Shown here: piece by piece, positions 34,512 through 42,376 of the stretch
How positions within the stretch are numbered: the stretch's first letter is position 1
How the letters are laid out: each line of letters begins with the position of its first letter
NCBI RefSeq assembly: GCF_014647835.1
Contig: NZ_BMPY01000033.1
Span: 1-64,000, forward strand
Source: Microbispora rosea subsp. aerata
GTDB lineage: Bacteria; Actinomycetota; Actinomycetes; Streptosporangiales; Streptosporangiaceae
DNA: 64,000 nucleotides
Direction of reading: 5' to 3'
Translations under genes and position numbers: made by a program
Notes under the pieces: generated by a model
The model's database searches: none
What the model was told of the DNA's origin: nothing
Seen by the model: only the letters and a program-made list of their open reading frames with translations

Positions 34512-37379
34512 GTGAGCGTGCTCGACTTCCCCGGGGGACCGGGGGGCTCCGATTCGCTGTTCGAGCGGACGCCGCCGCACAACATCGAGGCCGAGCAGTC
34601 GGTGCTGGGCGGCATGCTGCTGTCCAAGGACGCCATCGCCGACGTCATCGAGGTGCTGCGGGCCGACGACTTCTACCGGCCGGCGCACCAGATCGTCTTC
34701 GACGTGATCATCGACCTCTACGGCCGGGGCGAGCCCGCCGACTCGGTGACCGTCTTCGACGAGCTGCAAAAGCGCGGCGAGGTCGCCCGGGTCGGCGGCG
34801 GCGCCTACCTGCACACGCTGACCGCCGTCGTGCCCACCGCCGCGAACGCCGGCTACTACGCCAAGATCGTCCGGGAGCAGGCCGTCCTGCGCCGCCTCAT
34901 CGAGGCCGGCACCCGCATCGTCTCCTACGGGTACGGCGGCCAGGGTGAGGAGGTCGACGACCTGGTCGACCGCGCGCAGGCCGAGATCTACAAGGTCACC
35001 GAGCGCCGCACGTCCGAGGACTACCTCCCGCTGTCGGAGATCATGCCGTCGGCGCTCGACGAGATCGAGGCCATCGGCAGCCGCGGCGGCCAGATGGTCG
35101 GCGTCCCGACCGGCTTCCAGGACCTCGACGCCCTGACCAACGGCCTCCACCCCGGCCAGATGATCGTCGTGGCCGCCCGGCCCGCGATCGGCAAGGCGCT
35201 GGCCCTCGACACGCCGCTGCCCACGCCCGACGGGTGGACCACGATGGGCGAGGTGCGGGTCGGTGACTACCTGATCGGCGCCGACGGGCGCCCGACGCGT
35301 GTCGTCGCCGCCACGGACGTCATGGTGGACAGGCCCTGCTACGAGGTCGAGTTCAGCGACGGCACGGTCATCGTGGCCGACGCCCAGCACCAGTGGCGGA
35401 CGACCACACGCGCCCACCGGCGGCGGCGTTCGGAAAGCGCGCCACGCCATCGCCGGTCCCCGGCCGCCCGGCGGAAGGCGGAGACCGCCTACGTCATGGC
35501 GCGGGCGCTTCCCGGCGAGCGCGTCACCCACCGGGAGGCGGTGGCCGTCGTCGGATCGGAATTCCGGCACGTCCCGCACACAGTGGGGCGCGCCGTCGGC
35601 CCGGCCGGGAAGGCGCCGCGTCCGGTGAGCGGTCCGCGCCGAAGCTACGTGTGGAACACGACGGTGTACTCGCGCGGGAACCTGTTCCGGGCCCTGCGCG
35701 ACCACGTGAGCACACCGGAGAACGCGGCCACGACCGCCGTCCACGGCGATGTCGTGACCACCGAGCAGATCGCCGCGACCTTGCGCTGCGCCTCGTCGGA
35801 CAACCGGCCGAACCACGCGGTCGCCGTCGCGCAGGCGTTCGACCTGCCCGAGCGGGAGCTGCCGCTGCCGCCGTACGTCCTGGGCGTCTGGCTCGGGGAC
35901 GGTCACAGCGACAGCGCGAGGATCACGGCCGTCGAGCCCGAGATCATCGCCCAACTCGAGTCCGAGGGCCTGCGAGTCGACCGGCTGGGCACGGGCATCG
36001 CCTGCACGCTGAAGCTTCCCGAGCCGGAGCCGTTGCCCGAGCGGACCTGCGTCGTCTGCGGAAAGGCGTTCGTCCCCGAAACCTCCCAAGCGCGCACGTG
36101 CGGGCGGTCCTGCGGGGGCGGGGCCCGGTTCGCCGCGGAGCCGGCCCCCGCCCCGGTATGCCGCGACCGCGGCGAGCCGTCCTCGGGCGGACGCTGTCAG
36201 AAGTGCCACGCTGAGCGCGGCAGTGTGCGGGCGATCCTGCGTTGCCTCGGCGTGCTCGGTGACAAGCACATTCCGGCGGCGTACCTGCGTGCGTCCGAAC
36301 GCCAGCGGCGGGATCTGCTGGCCGGGCTCCTCGACACCGACGGTCATGTGAACCGCGACGGGCAGGTGCAGCTCGCGCTGACGAACCGCAGGCTCGCGGA
36401 GGACGCCCTGGAGCTCGTGCTCAGCCTCGGCTACAAGGCGACGATGCGGACCAAGCCCGTCGACGGCGGGACCGCGAAGTCCTCCGCCTGCTACATGATC
36501 GACTTCACTCCGGCGGAGAAGGTCTTCCGGCTCGCGCGCAAGGCCGGCAGGCAGGTGACGAAGGCGCATCCCAGCACGCGGGTGCGTCACATCGTGGACG
36601 TCCGTCCCGTGCCTTCCGTGCCGGTGAGGTGTGTGGAGGTGGACAACGCCGACCACATGTATCTGGCCGGAAGATCCTGCATCCCCACGCACAACTCGAC
36701 GCTGGGGCTGGACTTCGCCCGCTCGGCGGCGATCAAGCATGGGATGACCACCGTCATCTTCTCGCTGGAGATGTCGCGCAACGAGATCACCATGCGTCTG
36801 CTGTCCGCCGAGGCGCGGGTCGCGCTGCACACCATGCGTACGGGCACGATGAGCGACGACGACTGGACGCGGATGGCCCGCCGGATGGGGGAGGTCGCCG
36901 AGGCGCCGCTGTTCATCGACGACTCCCCGAACATGTCGATGATGGAGATCAGGGCCAAGTGCCGCCGCCTCAAGCAGCGTCACGATCTGCGCTTCGTGAT
37001 CGTCGACTATCTCCAGCTCATGAGCTCGCCCAAGAAGGTCGAGAGCCGTCAGCAGGAGGTCTCCGAGCTGTCGCGGTCGCTGAAGCTGCTGGCCAAGGAG
37101 CTGGAGGTGCCGGTCGTCGCGATCTCCCAGCTCAACCGTGGTCCCGAGCAGCGTTCGGACAAGCGCCCGCAGGTGTCAGACCTGCGTGAGTCCGGATCGA
37201 TCGAGCAGGACGCCGACATGGTCATCCTGCTGCACCGGGAGGACGCGTACGAGCCGGAGTCGCCGCGCGCGGGCGAGGCGGACCTGATCGTGGCCAAGCA
37301 CAGAAACGGCCCCACGGCCACGGTCACGGTGGCCTTCCAGGGCCACTACAGCCGCTTTGTCGACATGGCCACGCACTGA
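34512..37379 (+). CDS. dnaB: Replicative DNA helicase DnaB, interrupted by an intein
   Basis: The 955-residue precursor yields a 455-residue helicase after splicing. Residues 1-228 carry the DnaB N-terminal domain (PPHNIEAEQSVLGGMLLSKDAIADV) and the start of the RecA-like motor up to AARPAIGK. Residues 229-728 are the intein. Residues 729-955 resume at STLGLDFARS and continue with FSLEMSRNEITMRLL, VIVDYLQLM, QLNRGPEQRSDKRP and DLRESGSIEQDADMV. The intein splits Walker A between GK and ST, so there is no helicase activity without splicing. I prefer the GTG at 34512; GTGs at 34506 and 34518 are also possible. DnaA-box-like motifs lie upstream. Confidence 0.95.
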   Translation: MSVLDFPGGPGGSDSLFERTPPHNIEAEQSVLGGMLLSKDAIADVIEVLRADDFYRPAHQIVFDVIIDLYGRGEPADSVTVFDELQKRGEVARVGGGAYLHTLTAVVPTAANAGYYAKIVREQAVLRRLIEAGTRIVSYGYGGQGEEVDDLVDRAQAEIYKVTERRTSEDYLPLSEIMPSALDEIEAIGSRGGQMVGVPTGFQDLDALTNGLHPGQMIVVAARPAIGKALALDTPLPTPDGWTTMGEVRVGDYLIGADGRPTRVVAATDVMVDRPCYEVEFSDGTVIVADAQHQWRTTTRAHRRRRSESAPRHRRSPAARRKAETAYVMARALPGERVTHREAVAVVGSEFRHVPHTVGRAVGPAGKAPRPVSGPRRSYVWNTTVYSRGNLFRALRDHVSTPENAATTAVHGDVVTTEQIAATLRCASSDNRPNHAVAVAQAFDLPERELPLPPYVLGVWLGDGHSDSARITAVEPEIIAQLESEGLRVDRLGTGIACTLKLPEPEPLPERTCVVCGKAFVPETSQARTCGRSCGGGARFAAEPAPAPVCRDRGEPSSGGRCQKCHAERGSVRAILRCLGVLGDKHIPAAYLRASERQRRDLLAGLLDTDGHVNRDGQVQLALTNRRLAEDALELVLSLGYKATMRTKPVDGGTAKSSACYMIDFTPAEKVFRLARKAGRQVTKAHPSTRVRHIVDVRPVPSVPVRCVEVDNADHMYLAGRSCIPTHNSTLGLDFARSAAIKHGMTTVIFSLEMSRNEITMRLLSAEARVALHTMRTGTMSDDDWTRMARRMGEVAEAPLFIDDSPNMSMMEIRAKCRRLKQRHDLRFVIVDYLQLMSSPKKVESRQQEVSELSRSLKLLAKELEVPVVAISQLNRGPEQRSDKRPQVSDLRESGSIEQDADMVILLHREDAYEPESPRAGEADLIVAKHRNGPTATVTVAFQGHYSRFVDMATH
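35196..36695 (+). mobile_element. DnaB intein, class 3, with LAGLIDADG homing endonuclease
   Basis: This in-frame insertion of 500 residues starts with Ala (ALALDTPLPTPDGW) instead of Cys or Ser and ends THN before Ser+1. The three class 3 marker residues are present. They are Trp in block B (HQW, codon 35394), Cys in block F (VRCVEV, codon 36630) and Thr in block G (PTHN, codon 36687). Two endonuclease motifs are visible: VLGVWLGDGH (about 35880) and LLAGLLDTDGH (36315-36347). Between them lies a Cys-rich insertion (36048-36206). Inteins at the P-loop of DnaB are known in mycobacteria and phages; the class 3 reading here is from the motifs. Confidence 0.93.
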
Positions 37380-37419
37380 CAACCGGAGCGCGCCGAGGGG
37401 TTCGTGGAGGCCCGCGTCG

Positions 37420-37974
37420 TCACTCGGCGGCCGTGTTCGCGGCCTTGTCCTGCTCCAGCGCCGCGACGCGGGCGGCGGCCCATTCGGCCCAGTCGCGCTG
37501 GGCGGCGGTCAGGCGCAGGCCCCACTCCAGCGCGATGTCGCCGTACAGGCGCAGCGCGTCGCCGCCCTGGCCGATGACGGACTCGCGGATGCCGAGAAGC
37601 TGGTCGTGCTCGTGGACGGCGCGCTCGGCCAGCCGTTCCAGGTAGCCGCGGGCGGCGTCGGCGCCGACCTGGTCGAGGAAGAACACCCGCAGCAGCATGT
37701 CGCTGCGCCGGCTCAGGGTGGGCGGCACCTCGATCAGCCAGTGGCGCAGCTCGGCGCGGCCCTCATCGGTGATCTCGTATTCCTTGCGCCCGCGCGGGCC
37801 CTCCGCCACGACCCGCACCAGCCCGTCCTGGGCCAGCCGGCCGAGCTCGGCGTAGAGCTGGCTCTGGGTGGCGGGCCAGACGTTCTGCAGGGAGATCTCG
37901 AAGGTCTTCAGCAGGTCGTAGCCGCTGGCGGGCCCGGCCGACAGGAGACCGAGCATGGCGTGACGAAGGCTCAT
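37420..37974 (-). CDS. PadR-family regulator of the carotenoid oxygenase locus
   Basis: This 184-residue protein has the PadR winged helix (SLRHAMLGLLSAGPASGYDLLKTFE, TQSQLYAELGRLAQDGLVRV, KEYEITDEGRAELRHWL). A C-terminal helical Vir-type dimerisation domain follows. The ATG at 37974 has no ribosome-binding site; TAGGAT ends 7 nt upstream, so the mRNA may be leaderless. The gene is divergent from a membrane protein and a carotenoid oxygenase, with paired operator-like repeats between them. It probably represses both itself and them. The ligand is unknown. Confidence 0.88.
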   Translation of the reverse strand: MSLRHAMLGLLSAGPASGYDLLKTFEISLQNVWPATQSQLYAELGRLAQDGLVRVVAEGPRGRKEYEITDEGRAELRHWLIEVPPTLSRRSDMLLRVFFLDQVGADAARGYLERLAERAVHEHDQLLGIRESVIGQGGDALRLYGDIALEWGLRLTAAQRDWAEWAAARVAALEQDKAANTAAE

Positions 37975-37981
37975 GGCTCCG

Positions 37982-38009
37982 ATCCTACATTCCTGCATTG
38001 ACATGTCAC
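37982..38009 (-). promoter_or_regulatory. padR promoter (minus strand)
   Basis: GTGACA (38009-38004) and TAGGAT (37987-37982) are 16 bp apart on the minus strand. The -35 lies within operator repeat 1. Confidence 0.6.
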
Positions 38010-38027
38010 GAGTGGAGGTTCTACTTT
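37998..38027 (+). promoter_or_regulatory. Promoter of the membrane protein and carotenoid oxygenase genes
   Basis: A consensus -35 TTGACA (37998-38003) and TACTTT -10 (38022-38027) are spaced by 18 bp. The -35 overlaps that of the divergent padR promoter. Confidence 0.65.
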
Positions 38028-38045
38028 CGACATGTCACTAGTGGA
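38000..38045. promoter_or_regulatory. Paired PadR operator repeats
   Basis: GACATGTCACGAGTGGA (38000-38016) and GACATGTCACTAGTGGA (38029-38045) are direct repeats with one difference, 29 bp apart. The first contains the palindrome TGACATGTCA and covers the -35 elements of both promoters. The second covers the predicted plus-strand start site. Confidence 0.75.
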
Positions 38046-38067
38046 ATGTCGTGCCGAAGGAACCCCC

Positions 38068-38625
38068 GTGCTCCGTTACGTCCTCACCTTCCTGCCCTGG
38101 ATCGCCTTCGCCGTGCTCAGCACGAACGGCGAGGCCAGGTACGGAGCCGTGACCGCGCTCCTCGTCTCGGTCGTGCTGCTCGCCGCCGACCGCCGGGCGG
38201 GGCGCGGCTGGGACGAGATGGTCATCGAGCTCAGCTCGGGAGTCTTCTTCGCGGGTCTGACGCTCGCCGCGTTCACGGTCTCGCCCGCGCCCTTCGGCGC
38301 GTACGGCCCGGCCGTGTCGGTGGCCTGGCTGGCCCTCACCGCCTGGGGGTCGCTGGCCGTCCGCAGGCCGTTCACCCTGGGCATCGCCCGCCGGACGACC
38401 CCGGCCGAGGTGCACGCGACCCCGATGTTCTACCGGGTCAACGCCGTCATCACCGCCGTGTGGGCGGCGGGCTTCACCCTCAACGCCGCCGGCCTGGCCC
38501 TGCTGCTCGCGTTCGCCCCGCACGCCACCGCCGCGATCGTCGCGGTGAAGGTCTGCGGCTTCGCGCTTCCCGCCCTGTTCACCATCCGATACCCCCAGAT
38601 CGTCCGCGCCCGCTACGCCGCCTGA
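38068..38625 (+). CDS. Polytopic membrane protein of unknown function linked to carotenoid oxygenase
   Basis: This 185-residue protein has about five hydrophobic segments: RYVLTFLPWIAFAVLS, YGAVTALLVSVVLLAA, VFFAGLTLAAFTVSPAP, AVSVAWLALTAWGSLA, and two near the C-terminus. A conserved-looking loop RRTTPAEVHATPMFYRVN lies in between. I do not recognise the function. The GTG at 38068 has GAAGGA 7 nt upstream; an ATG at 38032 would lie in the operator and at the predicted mRNA start. It ends 15 bp before the oxygenase gene, so the two are co-transcribed. Confidence 0.75.
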   Translation: MLRYVLTFLPWIAFAVLSTNGEARYGAVTALLVSVVLLAADRRAGRGWDEMVIELSSGVFFAGLTLAAFTVSPAPFGAYGPAVSVAWLALTAWGSLAVRRPFTLGIARRTTPAEVHATPMFYRVNAVITAVWAAGFTLNAAGLALLLAFAPHATAAIVAVKVCGFALPALFTIRYPQIVRARYAA

Positions 38626-38640
38626 TCGGAGCCGCCCGCC

Positions 38641-39960
38641 ATGACCGCCACACCGACCGCCGCCTACCTGACCGGCCGCCTCGCCCCCGTCCCCGACGAG
38701 ATCGACGCGGTCGACCTGCCCGTCGAGGGCACGCTGCCGCCCGAGCTCACCGGCCGTTACTTCCGCAACGGCCCCAACCCCCGCCCCGGCGAGGACTTCG
38801 GCCACTGGTTCGTCGGCCACGGCATGATCCACGGCATCCGGCTGCGCGACGGGCGGGCCGAGTGGTACCGCAACCGCTGGGTCCGCACCAAGCGCTTCGC
38901 CGGCGCGCCGTACGTGCACGAGCGCGGCGTGGACCTCGAGGCCGTGTCCGCCAACACCCATGTGATCCGGCACGCCGACAAGATCTTCGCGCTCGTGGAG
39001 AACGGCCTGCCGTACGAGATGACGCCGGAGCTCGACACGGTCGGCCCGTGCGACTTCGGCGGGCGGCTGGCCACGGCGATGACCGCGCATCCGAAGGAGG
39101 ACCCGATCACCGGGGAGCTGCACTTCTTCGGGTACGGCTGGGCCGTGCCCTACCTCACCTACCACCGCCTGTCGGCCGCCGGCGAGCTGGTGGAGAGCCG
39201 CCCGATCGACGTGCCGGGGCCCACCATGGCCCACGACTTCGCGATCACCGAGCACCACGTGGTGTGGCTCGACCTGCCCGTCGTCTTCGACTTCGGCCTG
39301 GTCGGGCGCGGCATGCCGTACCGCTGGGACGACGCGTACGGCGCGCGGCTCGGCGTGATGAGCCGCGCGACCGGCGACGTGCGGTGGTTCGAGATCGACC
39401 CCTGCTACGTCTTCCATGTGGGCAACGCGAGCGAGGACGCACGCGGGCGCGTGGTCGTGGACGCGGTGCGCTACTCGCCGGGGGCGTTCCGCGGCTTCTG
39501 GCCGACCATCGGCGGTGTGGCCAACCCGGCCGCCCACACCGGGGGCGCGGCGCTGCACCGCTGGGTCCTCGATCCCGCCGCCGGCGTCGCCAAGGACGAG
39601 CCGCTGGACGACCTCGACGTCGAGTTTCCCACGATCAACGAGACGCGCACCGGGCTGGCCAGCCGTTACATCTACGCGGCCGGCAAGCGCGCGATCGTGA
39701 AGTATGACACCGCGAACGGCGTGAGCCTGGCCCACGAGACGGGCGACAGCTCGCCGGGCGAGGCCGTGTTCGTCCCCGGTTCGGGCGCGACGGCCGAGGA
39801 CGAGGGCTGGCTGCTGTCGATCGCGGGCACCGAGCACGGCGCCGAGCTGCTGGTGCTCGACGCCCGCGACCTGACGCGCGTGGCGTCCGTACGGCTGCCG
39901 CGCCGGGTGCCGGCCGGCTTCCACGGCTCGTGGATCCCCGACGGCACTCCGGGCGCGTGA
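38641..39960 (+). CDS. Carotenoid oxygenase family protein (RPE65-like dioxygenase)
   Basis: This 439-residue beta-propeller enzyme should cleave a carotenoid, apocarotenoid or stilbene double bond with Fe(II) and O2. The four histidine ligands are visible in TAHPKED, MAHDFAITEHH, VFHVGNASED and the C-terminal GFHGSW. The N-terminal GRYFRNGPNPRPG motif is also typical. The ATG at 38641 follows the membrane-protein gene after a short gap with GGAGCC. No carotenoid biosynthesis gene is in the window apart from idi, so the substrate is unknown. Expression is probably controlled by the divergent PadR. Confidence 0.93.
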   Translation: MTATPTAAYLTGRLAPVPDEIDAVDLPVEGTLPPELTGRYFRNGPNPRPGEDFGHWFVGHGMIHGIRLRDGRAEWYRNRWVRTKRFAGAPYVHERGVDLEAVSANTHVIRHADKIFALVENGLPYEMTPELDTVGPCDFGGRLATAMTAHPKEDPITGELHFFGYGWAVPYLTYHRLSAAGELVESRPIDVPGPTMAHDFAITEHHVVWLDLPVVFDFGLVGRGMPYRWDDAYGARLGVMSRATGDVRWFEIDPCYVFHVGNASEDARGRVVVDAVRYSPGAFRGFWPTIGGVANPAAHTGGAALHRWVLDPAAGVAKDEPLDDLDVEFPTINETRTGLASRYIYAAGKRAIVKYDTANGVSLAHETGDSSPGEAVFVPGSGATAEDEGWLLSIAGTEHGAELLVLDARDLTRVASVRLPRRVPAGFHGSWIPDGTPGA

Positions 39961-39981
39961 GCTGTACGGACGCTTACCCGA

Positions 39982-41493
39982 TCAGAGCCGGGTGAGCCGG
40001 ACGGCGTCGGCGATGACGTAGCCGGTGCCCGAGGTCCAGCGGCTCACGCCGACGGCGGCGTACGTGCCGGCCTTGAGGGAGAACGTGCCCAGGCTGCGCC
40101 ACGCGCCGCCGCCGGAGCGTTGGTCGACGTAGACCGTCTGGTTGCCGCTCGACGTCGCCACGATGTACGGCGCCGAGGAGTTGTAGCCGGGGTCGGACGG
40201 ATACCACACCTCGACCCGGTAGGTGCCCGCGCTGGGGACGGCGACGGTGTACCAGGCCGGGTCGCTGGCGGCCACCGGGTTCGCGAAGCGGTAGTCGGCG
40301 CCGTAGCGCTGACCGGAATAGGTCGAGGTGCCCCAGTTGGCGCTCGCGCTGAACTGGCTGCTGGAGTTGTCCACCGTGGCCGACCACGAGGGAGTGCCGC
40401 CGCCGGTCACGTAGTTCATGTACGTCGTCCAGTTCCAGTGGGAGCCGGGGTCGGTGTGGGTGGCGCCGGGCACCTCGTTGTGGCCGATGATGTGCGCGCG
40501 GTCCTTCGGAATGCGGTATTTGTCGCAGATGGCGCGGGTCAGCGCGGCCGAGGCGCGATACATGGCGTCGGTGAACCACGAGGCGTCGCTGACGTAGCCC
40601 TCGTGCTCGATCCCGATGGAGCGGGTGTTGTAGTTCCAGTTGCCCGCGTGCCAGGCGACGTCCTTCTCCCGCACCATCTGCGTGATCGCGCCGTTCGACG
40701 ACTTGACCACGTAGTGCGCCGAGACCTGGGCGGCGGGGTTCTGGAACCAGGAGATCGTGCCGGCGTACGAGCCCTGGGTCACGTGGATGACCACCCGGTC
40801 GATGGCGTAGCTCGACGGGCGGCTGGAGGCGGTGTAGTTGGAGGAGCTGGCCGCGACCCACGCGGCGGGGCCGTAGTCGGTGCTCAGCGTCTCCACCGGG
40901 GCGTTCAGGTCGCGGACGTGCGCGTAACGGCCGCGGTCCGCGGTGACCTCCCGCGGCGCGACCGCGACGCCGCGCGCCTTGATCCCGAGGCCGAGCTGCT
41001 CGTAGACCGCGTCGGCGTAGAGCCGGGCGACCTCAGGGGATGCGGCGTTGGAGTATTCGGCCACGGCCTGATACCAGCGTCCGGCGTCCTTCCTGGCCGC
41101 CTCGTCGAGGCCGAGCTTGTCGGCGTGGGCGCGCAGCAGGGCCGCGCCGCCCATGATGTTGGCCTCGGTGTCGGAGCGCAGCTTCTCGACCGGCAGCCCG
41201 GTCAGCTCCGCGGCCTTCTCCAGGGCGTGGACCGTGGGGTTGGTGACCAGGTGCATGACGCCGTAGCCGCCGCTCGCGCTCGGCTCGCCGCCGTGGTCGT
41301 CCAGGTGGGTCTCGGCGTACGCGACGGCGACCAGCAGGTCGCGCGGCACGTCGTGCGCGGCCGCGGCGCGGTCGAACGCCACGGGGAGCGGGGTGGGCCC
41401 GGCCGCCGCGGCGGGCTGCCCGGCGAGGCCGAGGGCGAGCGCGGCCAGGGTGGTGACGGTGAGGACCGCTAATCGGGGGAGAGGGAGGTTCAT
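39982..41493 (-). CDS. Secreted N-acetylmuramoyl-L-alanine amidase with lysozyme-like and golvesin-type domains
   Basis: This 503-residue exported protein starts with a signal peptide (PRLAVLTVTTLAALALGLAGQPAAAA). A goose-lysozyme/transglycosylase-like domain follows (about 40-165, with VAYAETHLDDHGG and GGYGVMHLVTNP). Next is an Amidase_2/PGRP domain (about 215-365). Its zinc ligands are seen in VVIHVTQGSYAG, VAWHAGNWNYNTRSIGIEHEG and the THTDPGSHWNW motif. The C-terminal 130 residues are a golvesin/xanthan-lyase-like beta domain, probably for wall or polysaccharide binding. The ATG at 41493 has AGGAG upstream. It should cut peptide stems from glycan strands during growth or autolysis. Confidence 0.92.
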   Translation of the reverse strand: MNLPLPRLAVLTVTTLAALALGLAGQPAAAAGPTPLPVAFDRAAAAHDVPRDLLVAVAYAETHLDDHGGEPSASGGYGVMHLVTNPTVHALEKAAELTGLPVEKLRSDTEANIMGGAALLRAHADKLGLDEAARKDAGRWYQAVAEYSNAASPEVARLYADAVYEQLGLGIKARGVAVAPREVTADRGRYAHVRDLNAPVETLSTDYGPAAWVAASSSNYTASSRPSSYAIDRVVIHVTQGSYAGTISWFQNPAAQVSAHYVVKSSNGAITQMVREKDVAWHAGNWNYNTRSIGIEHEGYVSDASWFTDAMYRASAALTRAICDKYRIPKDRAHIIGHNEVPGATHTDPGSHWNWTTYMNYVTGGGTPSWSATVDNSSSQFSASANWGTSTYSGQRYGADYRFANPVAASDPAWYTVAVPSAGTYRVEVWYPSDPGYNSSAPYIVATSSGNQTVYVDQRSGGGAWRSLGTFSLKAGTYAAVGVSRWTSGTGYVIADAVRLTRL

Positions 41494-41528
41494 ACGGGCT
41501 CTCCTGATGTGTGGGGGGTGACGGCTGC

Positions 41529-41567
41529 ACCGTATGCCAGTTCTGACACGATGTCGATAATTGACAT
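41529..41567 (-). promoter_or_regulatory. Amidase promoter with overlapping inverted repeat
   Basis: On the minus strand TCGACA (41557-41552) and TACGGT (41534-41529) are 17 bp apart. ATGTC-N7-GACAT (41551-41567) overlaps the -35. Its GACAT half-sites resemble those of the PadR operators at 38000-38045. Confidence 0.5.
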
Positions 41568-41821
41568 CACGGACTTGTAAGAAGAAACTTTCCGCCTTCA
41601 CTCCCCGCGCCCGCGGCCGGACCGGGCCTTCGCCGATCGCATGCGGTCAAGGGGACGTCGTGAGGCTCCCCCTCGCGGCCACGCTCCCGCGTATCCTCCC
41701 GGCCGCGATCGCCGGCGCCGTCCGCGTCATGAGGGTCCAGGGGATGAGCCGGTAGTGCGTGGTTAGCCGGCCGTCGTCGAACACGTGCGGAGCGATGGCC
41801 GGCCGGGGATGCCGGAGCCGG
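41568..41821. other. Intergenic region between the amidase promoter and the SRPBCC gene
   Basis: About 250 bp without a recognisable gene or structure. Short open frames have low-complexity translations. Confidence 0.5.
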
Positions 41822-42280
41822 TCAGCTCGCGGCGCGGCCGGACAGCCGCTCGGCGAGGATCCGGGCCCTGGCGAGCTGCACCTTCCGCGCCTGGCCCGCC
41901 GCGAACCCCAGCACGAGCCACGGTGCGCTCAGGTCCAGCCGGTCGTCCACCCGCGTGCCGCCGTCCTCCGGCGACAGGTCGAACCGGTAGCCCATCCGTA
42001 CGCCGCCGGGGCTGTCCACCTGCCCCCGTACGGACAGTTTGCCGGGCCGGCGCTCGGTCAGCAGCGTGACCGCGATCGGGTTGTCGTACTTCAGCCCGAG
42101 GAAACGGAACCGCTCGATGGAGGTGTAGCGCACCACCCCCGGCTCGGACAGGTCGACGTCCCGTACGGCGACCACGAGAGGGGACAGGCCGATGTAGTTC
42201 TCGGGCGTCGTGAGGTGCGCGAAGACCTCCTCCGGCGCGGCGTCCACATGGAACGTGTTGGTGAGGACCCGTGCGGGCAC
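41822..42280 (-). CDS. SRPBCC family protein (polyketide cyclase/START-like)
   Basis: This 152-residue helix-grip protein begins with the typical FHVDAAPEEVFAHLTTPENY and ends with a long C-terminal helix (KVQLARARILAERLSG). Such proteins bind hydrophobic ligands or act as cyclases, but no catalytic motif identifies the ligand here. The GTG at 42280 is preceded by GGGAGG. An HTH regulator lies 96 bp upstream on the same strand, and the two may be co-transcribed. Confidence 0.75.
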   Translation of the reverse strand: MPARVLTNTFHVDAAPEEVFAHLTTPENYIGLSPLVVAVRDVDLSEPGVVRYTSIERFRFLGLKYDNPIAVTLLTERRPGKLSVRGQVDSPGGVRMGYRFDLSPEDGGTRVDDRLDLSAPWLVLGFAAGQARKVQLARARILAERLSGRAAS

Positions 42281-42376
42281 CCGGCCTCCCCTGATCGGAG
42301 CCTGACTGGAAGCCGGCTCGGCGATGACGTCGCGGAAATTGTCGCAGGGCCGCGTCGCCGGCCGGACGCCGGATGA

